Counted from the first letter of the stretch, positions 8,164 through 17,494 are shown. The stretch: DNA of 64,000 nt from CAVPGP01 sp963704025 (GCA_963704025.1 CAVPGP010000002.1:496001-560000); one strand, 5' to 3'. The notes: generated by a model from the letters alone, not told the origin. Program-made: numbers and translations.

Positions 8164-9242
8164 GGTTCGTCGCGATGTTAAGGAGAACCCCGACGGCGGC
8201 GAGCGAGACAACGAGCGCCGTGCCGCCGTACGACACGAACGGGAGCGGGATCCCGGTCAGCGGCGCGAGCCCCATCACCGCGGCGAGGTTGACCGCCGCC
8301 TGGCCGCACACGAGCACCGTCAGCCCGGCCGCGAGACGCTTCCCGAACGGGTCCTTGCACCGCAGCGCGATCCGCAGCCCCGCATAGGCGAAGAGCGAGA
8401 ACGCCGCGATCACGGCCGTCACGCCGACGAGCCCGAGCTCCTCGCCGACGATCGCGAAGATCATGTCCGTGTGCGCCTCGGGCAGGTAGAAGATCTTCTG
8501 CACGCCCTGGCCGAGGCCGACGCCGAAGACGCCGCCGGAGCCCATGCCGATCATCGCCTGCACGATCTGGAAGCCCGCGCCCTGCGCGTCGTCCCACGGG
8601 TTGAGGAAGGCGAAGACGCGGGCTCGCCGGTACGGCTCGTACCAGATCGCGAGCACGCCCAGCGTCGCCGAGATGGCGAAGGCGCCGCCCAGCACGGGAA
8701 TGGGCGCCCCCGCCACGAGCAGCATCCCGCCGAGCATCACGAAGAGGGAGATCGTCGTGCCGAGGTCGGGCTCGGCGAGCAGCAGGATCGCGAACACCCC
8801 GGCGAGGAGACCGATGGGCCGCGCCAGCTCCTTCAGCGTCTGCGGCGCCCGGCGGCGGGAGAGGTGCGCCGCGGCCCAGACGCAGAACGCGAACTTGGCG
8901 AACTCGGAGGGCTGGAACGCGGCCGGGCCGAACGAGATCCAGCGCCGCGCGCCGTTCACGGTCGTGCCGATCGCGAGCACGGCCACCAGCAGCCCGATGC
9001 CCGGCGAGCACGAGCCCGGGAGCGAGGTGCTTGAGGGCGCGGAAGTCCCAGCGTGCGGTGAGCAGCATCGCCCCGATGCCGATCAGCGCGTAGACGCCCT
9101 GGCGCTTGAGGTAGTAGCTCGGGTCGTTGCCGCCGACGGCCGCGGCAGCCGATGTCGCGCTGTACACCATCACGAGGCCGAAGGCGACGAGCCCGAGCGT
9201 GACGAGGATCAGGAGCCTCGACTCGAGCTCCCCGCGCTTCAC
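8006..9242 (-). CDS. ftsW: Lipid II polymerase FtsW, with an apparent frameshift near 9000
   Basis: FtsW is the SEDS-family septal glycosyltransferase. The N-terminal part (GTG at 9242 after GAGGAG) encodes VKRGELESRLLILV and the first membrane helices. The remaining helices, including NGARRWISFGP, QPSEFAKFAF, AEPDLGTT and FVSYGGTALV, are in a second frame. The two join as LVLAG / IGLLVAVLAIGTTVNGARRW if one G is removed from the CCC run at 9000-9002 (plus strand). FtsW is normally essential and both halves are well preserved, so a sequencing or assembly indel is more likely than decay. The C terminus extends about 50 residues into murG in another frame. Confidence 0.88.
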
Positions 9243-9293
9243 GACATGCTCCTCATGTTCTCCTCGACGAGGTTTTCCTCGCTGGGTTTTCCC

Positions 9294-10448
9294 TCATCGG
9301 GAGAGGTTCGCCACCAGCCTCCTGAAATCCTCGCCCCGCTCCTCGAAGTTCGCGTACTGGTCGTAGCTCGCGCAGGCCGGCGAGAGCAGGACCACGTCGC
9401 CTACGCGGGCCTCGGCCGACGCGAGCTCGACGGCGCGCGCGAGCGTCCCGGCGCGCACCGCTCTCCCACCGAGGACCTCCGCCAGCCGGTCGGAGGCGTC
9501 GCCGACGAGAAACGCGCGCCGCACGTGCGCGGCGAGCGGCTCGAACGGCTCGCCCTTGAGCGAGCCGCCGAGGATCACGAGCGCGTCCGGGTAGGCGGCG
9601 AGCGCGCGCAGCGCGGCGGCGACGTTCGTCGCCTTGGAGTCGTTGACGTAGCGGACGCCGTCGACCTCGCCGATCGGCTCGAGCCGGTGCGGCACGCCGG
9701 GGAAGGTGCGCAGTGCCTCGGCGATCGCGTCGTCGCCGATCCCTGCGGCTCGCGCGGCGGCGGTCGCGGCCGACGCGTTCTCGCGGTTGTGCGCGCCCGG
9801 TATCAGCGGCTCGGCCGGCAGCGGGTCGTCCGCGGCGAACTCGACGGTCGACAGTTCCGGCCCGGGTAGGTGCAGCCCGCGCGGGACGACCGCAGTGTCG
9901 GCCCGCTCGAAGATGCGCAGCTTCGCCGCCCGGTACGCCTCGTAGCTCCCGTGCCGGTCGAGATGGTCTGGCTCGAGGTTGAGCAGCACGGCGACGCGGC
10001 AGCGCAGCTCATGCACGTCCTCCAGCTGGAACGACGAGAGCTCGCAGATCACCCAGTCGGCCCTCTCCACGCCCGTGAGCGGGGCGCCCACGTTCCCGGC
10101 GACCGCGACGTCCCGGCCGGCGGCGCGGAACATGGCGCCGATCAGCTCCGTCGTCGTCGTCTTGCCGTTCGTCCCGGTGACGCCGACGAGCGCACGCTCG
10201 GGATGCAGCCGCCAGCCGAGCTCGACCTCCGACCAGACCGGAATCCCGCGGGCGCGCGCCGCAGCCACGAGCGGGCGCTCGCCCGGGACGCCGGGGCTCT
10301 TGACCAGCACGTCGACGCCGTCCAGGAGCGCGAGCTCCTCCTCGTTGCCGAGCGACCGGTCGACGCGGACGACCTCGTCCCCGCGGCGCTCCAACGCCTC
10401 GCCGGCGGCGACGCCCGACCGCGCGAGGCCGTAGACGAGGTACCTCAC
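9294..10448 (-). CDS. murD: UDP-N-acetylmuramoyl-L-alanine--D-glutamate ligase MurD
   Basis: MurD adds D-glutamate to UDP-MurNAc-L-Ala. The N-terminal Rossmann segment YGLARSGVAAGEAL is followed by a canonical Mur P-loop GVTGTNGKTTTTELIG, then ELSSFQLED, LNLEPDHLDRHGSYEAY and the C-terminal NDSKATN and LLSPACASYDQY. Length is 384, somewhat shorter than average but complete. The start is GTG 10448, directly after the mraY stop. A 51-base gap separates it from ftsW, the only real gap between murE and murG. Confidence 0.96.
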   Translation of the reverse strand: MRYLVYGLARSGVAAGEALERRGDEVVRVDRSLGNEEELALLDGVDVLVKSPGVPGERPLVAAARARGIPVWSEVELGWRLHPERALVGVTGTNGKTTTTELIGAMFRAAGRDVAVAGNVGAPLTGVERADWVICELSSFQLEDVHELRCRVAVLLNLEPDHLDRHGSYEAYRAAKLRIFERADTAVVPRGLHLPGPELSTVEFAADDPLPAEPLIPGAHNRENASAATAAARAAGIGDDAIAEALRTFPGVPHRLEPIGEVDGVRYVNDSKATNVAAALRALAAYPDALVILGGSLKGEPFEPLAAHVRRAFLVGDASDRLAEVLGGRAVRAGTLARAVELASAEARVGDVVLLSPACASYDQYANFEERGEDFRRLVANLSR

Positions 10449-10449
10449 C

Positions 10450-11460
10450 TCAGTGCGGGACGGCGTAGTACTTGTAGAAGAGCGCGAAGCCTGCCGAGCA
10501 GAGGATCGCGGTCACGATCCAGAAGCGCACCACGATCTTCGTCTCGGACCAGGCCTTCATCTCGAAGTGGTGGTGCAGCGGCGCCATCAGGAAGATGCGC
10601 CTGCCCCAGTACTTGAACGAGAAGACCTGCAGCATCACCGACACCGCCTCGATCACGAAGATCCCCGCGATCAGCACGAGCAGCAGCTCGACCTTGAGCA
10701 TGATCGCAGCGCCCGCGATCGCGCCGCCGAGCGCCATGGCACCGGTGTCGCCCATGATCACTTCGGCGGGGAACGCGTTGAACCAGAGAAAGCCGATCGC
10801 CGCACCGATCAGCGCCGCGGCGATGATCGCGATGTCGAGGCGCGTCTCGATCCGGCGCGACGGAACGATCGCGGAGCGAAGGTAGTACGTGACCGACATC
10901 GCGGCGACGGCGAAGAGAGCGATGATCGACGTCCCGGCGGCGAGCCCGTCGAGCCCGTCGGCGAGGTTCACGCTGTTCGCCGTGCCGGCGATGATCAGGA
11001 ACAGGAGCACGTACCAGCCGTAGGAGAGCGGCAGCCAGTAGTCCACGACCGGAATGTAGATCGCGTGGCGGAGCTGCTGGTGGTTCGTGGCGACGGCGAC
11101 GGCCGCGGTCGTGAGCGCGAGCAGCAGCATCTTCCAGCGGCCCGGCAGGCCGAGCGAGCGCTGGTGGGTCAGCTTGATGAAGTCGTCGATGAAGCCGATG
11201 GTGCCGCAGGCGACCGCCGTGAAGGCGACGGTCAGCGCCGGCAGCGTGCGGAAGGTCAGGGGTAGGAATGCGATCAGCGCGGCGAGCAGGATCAGCACGC
11301 CACCCGCGGTCGGCGTCCCCTGCTTTGCCGCGTGATGCGCCGGCCCCTCGACGCGGATGTGCTGGCCGTACTCCTTGCGGCGCAGGAACCTGATGAAACG
11401 GGGGCCGATCACGATCGAGATCACCATCGCGATCAGCCCTGCGAGCAGGACACGGACCAT
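10450..11460 (-). CDS. mraY: Phospho-N-acetylmuramoyl-pentapeptide transferase MraY
   Basis: MraY is an integral membrane enzyme that forms lipid I from UDP-MurNAc-pentapeptide and undecaprenyl phosphate. In 336 residues with about ten hydrophobic helices it carries GTPTAGGVLILL and FIDDFIKL (catalytic aspartates). It also carries NLADGLDGLAAG, MGDTGAMALGGAIAG and the signature PLHHHFE. The ATG at 11460 overlaps the murF stop by one base (TAATG), so the two are translationally coupled. Confidence 0.97.
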   Translation of the reverse strand: MVRVLLAGLIAMVISIVIGPRFIRFLRRKEYGQHIRVEGPAHHAAKQGTPTAGGVLILLAALIAFLPLTFRTLPALTVAFTAVACGTIGFIDDFIKLTHQRSLGLPGRWKMLLLALTTAAVAVATNHQQLRHAIYIPVVDYWLPLSYGWYVLLFLIIAGTANSVNLADGLDGLAAGTSIIALFAVAAMSVTYYLRSAIVPSRRIETRLDIAIIAAALIGAAIGFLWFNAFPAEVIMGDTGAMALGGAIAGAAIMLKVELLLVLIAGIFVIEAVSVMLQVFSFKYWGRRIFLMAPLHHHFEMKAWSETKIVVRFWIVTAILCSAGFALFYKYYAVPH

Positions 11461-12713
11461 TAGTGGCTCAAGTTCGCCGCGACTGCCTCGAGTCCCATCG
11501 AGCGGGACCCTTTCACGAGCACGACGTCGCCCGGCCGGAGGACGTCCTGTACTGCCGCGAGGCCCTCGTCGAGGGTGGGCGCCCAGCGCGCCGGGACGCC
11601 GACGGCCCCCTCGACGTAGCCGCGCGCCAGCTCGCCGATGGCGACGAGCTCGTCCACGCCGAGATCCCTCGCCGCCTCGCCGACCTCGCGGTGATACGCG
11701 GGCCCGTCGGCACCGAGCTCGGCCATGTCGCCGAGCACCGCCACGCGCCGGCCGCCGTTGCCTCGCTCGGCCGACAGTTCGGCGAGATGGGCGAGAGCGG
11801 CCCGCATCGAGACGGGGTTCGCGTTGTAGCAGTCGTTGATCAGCACGCCGCCGCCCGGCAGCGGCAGCTCCTCGCCGCGAAGGGCCGAGAGCTCGACGCG
11901 CAGCGCGCCGTCCTCGATCGGCAGGCCGAGCGCGTCCGCTGCGTGCAGCGCGGCGAGCAGGTTCTGCTGGTGGTATGGCGCGGTCAGGTTCGTCGTCAGG
12001 CGGATGGTGCGGCCGCCCACGTCGAAGACGCCGGGCTCCTGGACGGCGCCGAACCGCCTCACATGTACCTGGTCACCGACCAGGTACGGATCGAGGAGCG
12101 GGTCGTCCGGGACGACCGCGACGCCGCCCGGCGGCAGCGCGTCCAGCAGCTCGGCCTTGGCGCGGGCGACGTTCTCGACCGTCTCGACGAGCTCGAGGTG
12201 CACCGGCCCGACGTTCGTGATCACCGCGATGTCCGGCCGGGCGATCTCCGCCAGGTAGGCGATCTGTCCGAGTCCCCGCATGGCCATCTCGCTGATGCAG
12301 ATCTCGGTGTCCGGCTCGAGCCGGCAGAGGGTGAGCGGGACGCCGAGCTCCTGGTTGAAGTTGCCCTCGTTGGCGATCGTCCGCGCATGCGGCGCACAGA
12401 GCGCGGCGAGGATGTCCTTGGTCGACGTCTTGCCGGTCGAGCCCGTGATGCCGACGACGCGCGCCGAGGACCGGCCGCGCACGGTCCGGCCGAGCCAGGC
12501 GAGCGTCTCGTGTGCGTCGCGCGGCGCGAGCACCGCGACGGCGCCGCGCGCGAACGCGTGCTTGGCGTAGGCGCGGCCGTCGCCCACGACGACGAACAGG
12601 TCGCCCTCGTCGATCCGGCGCGAGTCGATCTGGACGCCCGTGACCTCGTCCGCCCACGGCTCCCGCAGCAGCTCGCCGAGCGGCTCCAGCTCGTCGATCG
12701 CGATCGGAATCAT
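11460..12713 (-). CDS. murF: UDP-MurNAc-tripeptide--D-alanyl-D-alanine ligase MurF
   Basis: MurF adds D-Ala-D-Ala to complete the UDP-MurNAc-pentapeptide. Domains in order are an N-terminal MurF-type substrate domain (about 1-85, DSRRIDEGDLFV), an ATP domain with GITGSTGKTSTKD, TIANEGNFNQELGVPLT and EMAMRGLGQI, and a C-terminal domain with DCYNANP and LGDMAELG. Length is 417. The start codon overlaps the murE stop as ATGA. No separate ddl gene is visible in the window, so D-Ala-D-Ala supply is encoded elsewhere. Confidence 0.96.
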   Translation of the reverse strand: MIPIAIDELEPLGELLREPWADEVTGVQIDSRRIDEGDLFVVVGDGRAYAKHAFARGAVAVLAPRDAHETLAWLGRTVRGRSSARVVGITGSTGKTSTKDILAALCAPHARTIANEGNFNQELGVPLTLCRLEPDTEICISEMAMRGLGQIAYLAEIARPDIAVITNVGPVHLELVETVENVARAKAELLDALPPGGVAVVPDDPLLDPYLVGDQVHVRRFGAVQEPGVFDVGGRTIRLTTNLTAPYHQQNLLAALHAADALGLPIEDGALRVELSALRGEELPLPGGGVLINDCYNANPVSMRAALAHLAELSAERGNGGRRVAVLGDMAELGADGPAYHREVGEAARDLGVDELVAIGELARGYVEGAVGVPARWAPTLDEGLAAVQDVLRPGDVVLVKGSRSMGLEAVAANLSH

Positions 12714-14068
12714 GCGTGCGCCCCCAGGCGCCGTAGCACGTCGCGTGCGACCTGCCGGTCGTCGAACGGATGGATCTCGCCTGCGATCTCCTGCCCTTGC
12801 TCGTGGCCCTTGCCGGCGATCACGACGACGTCGCCCTCGCGCGCCCCGTCGAGCGCCAGCTCGATCGCGGCGCGCCGGTCCGGCTCGACCTCCAGCTCCG
12901 GTGCGCCCGCGAGCACCTCGTCGATGATCGTCTGCGCGTCCTCGCTGCGCGGGTTGTCCGAGGTGAGGATCGCCCGGTCGCTGAGCGCAGCCGCGATGCG
13001 GCCCATCACCGGCCGCTTGCCCCGGTCGCGGTCGCCGCCGCAGCCGAAGACGCAGATCACCCGGCCGGCGGCGAGCTCCCGCGCCGCCCGCAGCACGTGC
13101 TCGAGCGAGCCGGGCTTGTGCGCGTAGTCGACCAGCACCGCGAACGGCTGGCCCTCGTCCACCTCCTCGAAGCGGCCCGGAACCCCGCGCACCGACTCGA
13201 GCCCGCGCCTGATCGCGTTCTCATCGACGCCCATCGCGCGCGCCGTCGCGGCCGCGACGACGGCGTTCGCGTGGTTGAAGGACCCGCGCACCTGCAGCTC
13301 GGCGTCGAGCGGCTCGGTCGGGTCGACCCGGATCGCCGCCGGGAGCTCGTCCGCGAGGCGCCGCCCGTACTCGTCGGCGATGTTGACGACCGCGAGGTCG
13401 GCCTGGTCGAAGAGGCGCCGCTTCGCGTCGAAATACGCCTTCATCGTCCCGTGGAAGTCGAGGTGGTCCTGGCTCAGGTTCGTGAACGCCAGCACCGCGA
13501 AACGGGTGCCGTCGAGGCGGTGCTTGGCCTGGGCGATCGACGTGGCCTCCATGGCGACGGCGGTGTTCCCCGCGTCCAGCATCTGTCGGAAGAGCCGCTG
13601 CAGGTCGATCGCCTCCGGGGTGTTCAGGTCCGCGGGCAGCTGCTTTCGGCCGACGCGGCGCTCCAGGTTCGTCAGCAGGCCCGGCCGGCGGCCCACGGCC
13701 TGGAGGATCGCGTGCAGGAAGTACGTCGTCGTCGTCTTCCCGGCCGTGCCGGTGACGGCGGCGACGGTCAGCTGCCGGGTCGGGTCACCGAACGCCTCGA
13801 CGGCGGCCTGCGGCATCGCGCGGCGCACGTCCTCGACGACAAGCTGCGGGACGTCGACCGAGAGCTCACGCTCGACGACGAGCGCGACCGCGCCTCGCCC
13901 GACGGCTTCCGCGGCAAGCTCGTGCCCGTCCACGCGGCTGCCGGGGACGCAGAAGAAGAGTGTTCCGGGCGCGACGCCGCGCGTGTCGTAGGCGAGGTCG
14001 GCGATCTCGACCTCGTCGCTGCCCAGAACGCGCGCCGCCGTGACCGCGGCGAGCCGCCGGAGTTCCAT
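12710..14068 (-). CDS. murE: UDP-MurNAc-L-Ala-D-Glu--meso-diaminopimelate ligase MurE
   Basis: MurE adds the third stem-peptide residue. The P-loop VTGTAGKTTTTYFLHA, LNTPEAIDLQ, FTNLSQDHLDFHG and VDYAHKPGSLEHVL are all present. The specificity motif DNPR (TSDNPRSED, about residue 395) predicts meso-diaminopimelate rather than lysine, so the wall should be mDAP-based. I choose ATG 14068 (MELRRLAAV); a TTG two codons upstream is an alternative. Length is 452. It follows the ftsI-type gene by 12 bases and overlaps murF by 4. Confidence 0.95.
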   Translation of the reverse strand: MELRRLAAVTAARVLGSDEVEIADLAYDTRGVAPGTLFFCVPGSRVDGHELAAEAVGRGAVALVVERELSVDVPQLVVEDVRRAMPQAAVEAFGDPTRQLTVAAVTGTAGKTTTTYFLHAILQAVGRRPGLLTNLERRVGRKQLPADLNTPEAIDLQRLFRQMLDAGNTAVAMEATSIAQAKHRLDGTRFAVLAFTNLSQDHLDFHGTMKAYFDAKRRLFDQADLAVVNIADEYGRRLADELPAAIRVDPTEPLDAELQVRGSFNHANAVVAAATARAMGVDENAIRRGLESVRGVPGRFEEVDEGQPFAVLVDYAHKPGSLEHVLRAARELAAGRVICVFGCGGDRDRGKRPVMGRIAAALSDRAILTSDNPRSEDAQTIIDEVLAGAPELEVEPDRRAAIELALDGAREGDVVVIAGKGHEQGQEIAGEIHPFDDRQVARDVLRRLGAHA

Positions 14069-14080
14069 CGCCAACCGACT

Positions 14081-15769
14081 CTAGCCAGACGGTGCGGCCG
14101 TCTGCGGCGCGTCCGGCGGGATCTCCAGGTACTGGAGGTCGAACTTGGCGATATCGCGGAACGCGGGCGCCGCCACGACGCCGCCGAAGATCGCGCCGTG
14201 CGGCTCGTCGACTGCCACGAGGACGATCAGCCGCGGGTTCGTGGCCGGCACCATGCCGACGAACGAGGCGACGTAACGGCCCGTCGCGTAGCCGCCTGTC
14301 CGCGGGTCCGGCTTCTCGGCGGTGCCGGTCTTGCCCGCGACGCGGTAGCCGGGGATCGCCGCCAGGGTGCCCGTCCCCTCCTTGACGACGTTCGTGAGCA
14401 TCGCCTTCAGCTCCGCCGCGATCGTCGGGGACACCATCCGGCGCCTGGCGACCTTCGGGCGCTTCCTGCCGGAGATCCTCTCGACGAGGTGCGGCTGGTG
14501 CCAGACGCCGCCGTTGGCGATCGCGGCGTACGCCGCCGCCATCTGCACGGGCGTCACGGCGATGCCCTGGCCGATCGGCACGTTCCCGATCGTCGAGCCC
14601 GACCAGGGCTCGGCGGGCAGGATGCCGGCGCTCTCGCCGGGAAAGTCGATCCCCGTCGCCTTCCCGTAGCCGAACCGTCCGATCCAGTGCTTGAGCCGCG
14701 TCTCGCCGAGCTTCTCCGCGAGCGTGATCGCGCCCACGTTCGAAGACTGGGCGAGGATGCGCGCGACCGACATCGTCTCCGTCCCGCGCATCTCCGCGTC
14801 GTGGATGACACGGTCTGCGACGCGGATCGAGTACGGCAGCGTGAACCGGGTCGAGGGCGTCACGAGCCGGTCGGAGAGGACGCCGGCGACAGTGACGAGC
14901 TTGAACGTGGAACCCGGCTCGTAGACGTCGGTGACCGCGTGGTTCTTCGTCCGCTCCGGCGGTGTCCGCCCGAAGGCGTTCGCGTCGAAGCCGGGCGCCG
15001 AGGCCATGGCGAGGACTGCGCCGGTGCGGGGGTCGAGCACGACCGCGGTGCCGCTCTTGCCGCGCCAGTCGTGGACCGTCTGGCGAAGCACCGCCTCGGC
15101 GTTCGCCTGGATCGTGTGGTCGATCGTCAGGTAGATGTCGCGGCCCTCGCGCTCCGGCGTCGACGAGATGGTGTCGATCGCCCGGCCGAAGGGATCCTTG
15201 ACCACGATCTGCTTGCCCGCCGTGCCGCGCAGGTATCGGTCGTACTCGAGCTCGAGCCCGGCGATCCCCGTGTTGTCGACGCCCGCGTAGCCGAGCACGG
15301 CCGAGGCGACGCTCGACTGCGGATACGCGCGCCGCTCCTCCGGGTAGAAGCCGAGCCCCGGCAGGCCCTTGGCCTCGAGCTCCGCGGCCGCCTTCGGGTC
15401 GGCCTTCCGTTGCACGTAGAGGAACGCCGTCGAGCGATCCTGCAGCTGGGCGTAGAGATCGTTCGCCCGGACGCCGAGCGCCGCGGCCGCGTCTGTCGAC
15501 ACCGCGCGCGCGTCCGTCACCTGGCGCGGGTCGGCGTAGACGGTCGTCGTCTGCTGGCCGATGGCGAGCTGCACGCCCATCCGGTCGAAGATCGTTCCCC
15601 GGCCGGCCGCGATCGTCCGCACCTCGCGGTGCTGCGCGGATGCCTTCTTCGAGAGCGTCTCCGCCCGGACCGCCTGCAGCCACGCAGCCCGGCCGAGGGT
15701 CGCGGCGAAGGCGAGCAGGAAGACGACGAGCAGCAGGCGGATTCTGCGATTCGCCTGCTTCTGGCTCAC
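14081..15769 (-). CDS. ftsI: Septal class B penicillin-binding protein (FtsI/PBP2b-type transpeptidase)
   Basis: This is a 562-residue class B PBP. It has an N-terminal signal anchor (about residues 9-30, IRLLLVVFLLAFAATLG), a PBP dimer domain (about 55-210) and a transpeptidase domain. The three catalytic motifs are STFK (in YEPGSTFKLV), SSN (in AQSSNVGAITLA) and KTG (in VAGKTGTAEK). No C-terminal PASTA repeats are present. It cross-links septal peptidoglycan as partner of FtsW. The GTG start at 15769 is 7 bases after the ftsL-like stop. Position in the dcw cluster supports FtsI rather than an elongation PBP2. Confidence 0.93.
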   Translation of the reverse strand: MSQKQANRRIRLLLVVFLLAFAATLGRAAWLQAVRAETLSKKASAQHREVRTIAAGRGTIFDRMGVQLAIGQQTTTVYADPRQVTDARAVSTDAAAALGVRANDLYAQLQDRSTAFLYVQRKADPKAAAELEAKGLPGLGFYPEERRAYPQSSVASAVLGYAGVDNTGIAGLELEYDRYLRGTAGKQIVVKDPFGRAIDTISSTPEREGRDIYLTIDHTIQANAEAVLRQTVHDWRGKSGTAVVLDPRTGAVLAMASAPGFDANAFGRTPPERTKNHAVTDVYEPGSTFKLVTVAGVLSDRLVTPSTRFTLPYSIRVADRVIHDAEMRGTETMSVARILAQSSNVGAITLAEKLGETRLKHWIGRFGYGKATGIDFPGESAGILPAEPWSGSTIGNVPIGQGIAVTPVQMAAAYAAIANGGVWHQPHLVERISGRKRPKVARRRMVSPTIAAELKAMLTNVVKEGTGTLAAIPGYRVAGKTGTAEKPDPRTGGYATGRYVASFVGMVPATNPRLIVLVAVDEPHGAIFGGVVAAPAFRDIAKFDLQYLEIPPDAPQTAAPSG

Positions 15770-15776
15770 CGGAGGC

Positions 15777-16142
15777 TCACTTCCCGAGCTGGATGTACGT
15801 CGTCTCGGCGGGGTCGGCCGGGACGAGCCCGAGCCGCCGCGCTGCCAGCGACTGGATCTGCGCGTTCGCGGCCGCGCTCGAGATCTGGGAGGCGAGGCCG
15901 GCGTTCTCGGCGCGGAGCTTCGTCCGCTTCTCGCCCAGCGAGTCGAGGCGCAGGTTGAGCTGCAGCACCGCCACGTTGAGGGCGACGACGCCCGCCAGCA
16001 GGATCGCCCCGAGCACGATCCAGTGGGCGCCGCTCGTCATCCGCTTCGGGCGCGCCCTGGCCCGCGTCTTCGCGGCCGGCGGCCTGCGGCGCGCCCGGGT
16101 CCTGGGGACGTCGGAGACGGCTTCCTGGGACCAGCTAGCCAA
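15777..16142 (-). CDS. FtsL-like bitopic division protein
   Basis: This is a 121-residue protein with an Arg/Pro/Ala-rich cytoplasmic tail (1-38) and a single membrane helix (about 40-60, WIVLGAILLAGVVALNVAVL). A short heptad-like segment follows (about 62-95, LRLDSLGEKRTKLRAENAGL), and it ends RRLGLVPADPAETTYIQL. This architecture and its place between rsmH and ftsI match FtsL, which forms the FtsQLB coiled coil. Sequence identity in this family is always low, so the call depends on topology and synteny. The start is TTG 16142, overlapping the rsmH stop by 8 bases. Confidence 0.8.
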   Translation of the reverse strand: MASWSQEAVSDVPRTRARRRPPAAKTRARARPKRMTSGAHWIVLGAILLAGVVALNVAVLQLNLRLDSLGEKRTKLRAENAGLASQISSAAANAQIQSLAARRLGLVPADPAETTYIQLGK

Positions 16143-17094
16143 CCTTCACCGCCGTCCGCAGGCGGGCCGACTGAGCGCGCGGATTCGCGGCCGTCTCGCG
16201 CGCGCTCGGCCGGACCGCCTTGCGCTCGAGTGCCCGCATCTCCGGCTCGTGGCCGCAGACGCAGACGGGGAAGTCGGGCGGGCAGATGCAGCCGCGCTCC
16301 TTGTCGCGCAGGAACCGCTTCACGATCCGGTCCTCCAGCGAGTGGAAGGAGATCACCGCGAGCCGGCCTCCCGGGCGGAGCATCTCGAAGGCGGCCGGCA
16401 GCGCGGCCTCGAGCGCGCCGAGCTCCTCGTTGACGGCGATCCGCAGCGCCTGGAAGACCCGCTTCGCCGGGTGCCCCTCCCCGAAGCGCGCGGGCGCCGG
16501 GATCGCGGCCTTGATCGTCTCGACAAGGTCGCCTGAGCGCTCGAACGGCTGCTGCCGGCGCCGGCGGACGATCGCCCTGGCGATCTGGCGCGCGTACCGC
16601 TCTTCGCCGTAGCGGTGGAAGATGTCGGCGAGCTCCCGCTCGTCGAGCTCGTTGACGAGCTCCTTCGCCGAGACGTCGGCCGACGGGTCCATGCGCATGT
16701 CGAGCGGCGCGTCGACCGCGTACGTGAAGCCGCGGTCGGGCCGGTCGAGCTGCATCGACGAGATGCCGAGGTCCATCAGGATCGCGTCGGCGCGCACGCC
16801 GTTGCCGGCGAGCTGCCGGAGGACGAGCGAGAAGTCGCCGCGCAGGAGCCGCGCCTGCACGCCCGTCTGCTTCTTGAAGCGGTCGAAGTAGGGCCGCACA
16901 TCCGGGTCGCGGTCGATTGCGATGTACTTGCCGCGGCCCTGCAGGTCGGCCGCGAGTACGGCGGCGTGCCCTCCCGCGCCGAAGGTGGCGTCGACGACCG
17001 TCTCGCCCGGGTGCACGGCGAGCCGCTCGCGCACCTCGTCCGCGAGGACCGGGACGTGATCAGTCGCGCTTGGCCGCAAGACGTTCGGCAACAT
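16135..17094 (-). CDS. rsmH: 16S rRNA (cytosine-1402-N4)-methyltransferase RsmH
   Basis: RsmH (MraW) uses S-adenosylmethionine to methylate N4 of C1402 in 16S rRNA. The sequence opens with DHVPVLADEV, then the SAM site VDATFGAGGHAAVL and AIDRDPDV. ILMDLGISSMQLDRPDRGFTY follows and then the conserved LRPGGRLAVISFHSLEDRIVK. Length is 319. I choose ATG 17094, 8 bases after AGGGAG; GTG 17103 is possible. Its 5' end overlaps mraZ by about 35 bases. A cysteine-rich segment (CICPPDFPVCVCG) follows the catalytic core, as is common in actinobacterial members. Confidence 0.96.
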   Translation of the reverse strand: MLPNVLRPSATDHVPVLADEVRERLAVHPGETVVDATFGAGGHAAVLAADLQGRGKYIAIDRDPDVRPYFDRFKKQTGVQARLLRGDFSLVLRQLAGNGVRADAILMDLGISSMQLDRPDRGFTYAVDAPLDMRMDPSADVSAKELVNELDERELADIFHRYGEERYARQIARAIVRRRRQQPFERSGDLVETIKAAIPAPARFGEGHPAKRVFQALRIAVNEELGALEAALPAAFEMLRPGGRLAVISFHSLEDRIVKRFLRDKERGCICPPDFPVCVCGHEPEMRALERKAVRPSARETAANPRAQSARLRTAVKVG

Positions 17095-17491
17095 GCTCGG
17101 CACTCCCTTCGACCTCCTTCAGGTGCTCCCGCCAGGAGGCGCGGTCCCAGATCTCGACGTGGTCGTAGACGCCGGCGACCACGACCTCGCGGCTGAGCCG
17201 GCCGCTCTCGATCAGCGCCGCGGGGAGGTTGATCCGCCCCTGCCGGTCGAGCTCCGCCTCGGCGGCGCCGGAGAAGAAGAACCGGTTCATGACGCGACCC
17301 TCACGGCTGAGCGGGTCGAGCTCACGAAGATTCGCGACGAGGCGGTCGAAGTCCGGACGCGTGTACGCGTACAGGCATCCGTCCATCCCCCGCGTGACGA
17401 CGACTCCGTCCGTGAACGACTCGCGGAACTTCGACGGCAGCGTGAGGCGGTTCTTGTCATCGATGGTGTGTTCGAACTCACCCAGTAGCAT
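17060..17491 (-). CDS. mraZ: Transcriptional regulator MraZ
   Basis: MraZ is a ring-forming AbrB-like regulator that binds repeats in front of the dcw operon. The protein begins MLLGEFEHTIDDKNRLTLPSK, the standard N terminus, and has two SpoVT/AbrB halves. The second half contains FFSGAAEAELDRQGRINLP. Length is 143. I choose the ATG at 17491-17489 because homologs start with exactly this sequence; an open frame extends 15 codons further upstream but runs through the operator. It is the first gene of the minus-strand dcw operon and very likely autoregulates through the boxes at 17495-17536. Confidence 0.96.
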   Translation of the reverse strand: MLLGEFEHTIDDKNRLTLPSKFRESFTDGVVVTRGMDGCLYAYTRPDFDRLVANLRELDPLSREGRVMNRFFFSGAAEAELDRQGRINLPAALIESGRLSREVVVAGVYDHVEIWDRASWREHLKEVEGSAEHVAERLAAKRD

Positions 17492-17494
17492 GGT

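Noticed and set aside
8178..9000. The continuation of the ftsW N-terminal frame past the break
   Set aside because: After LVLAG it becomes Arg/Gly-rich without membrane helices, while the other frame continues the FtsW helices.
12770..15958. A plus-strand open frame of about 1060 codons opposite murE and ftsI
   Set aside because: This is a shadow of genuine Mur and PBP genes; composition is Arg/Asp/Val-rich and has no motif.
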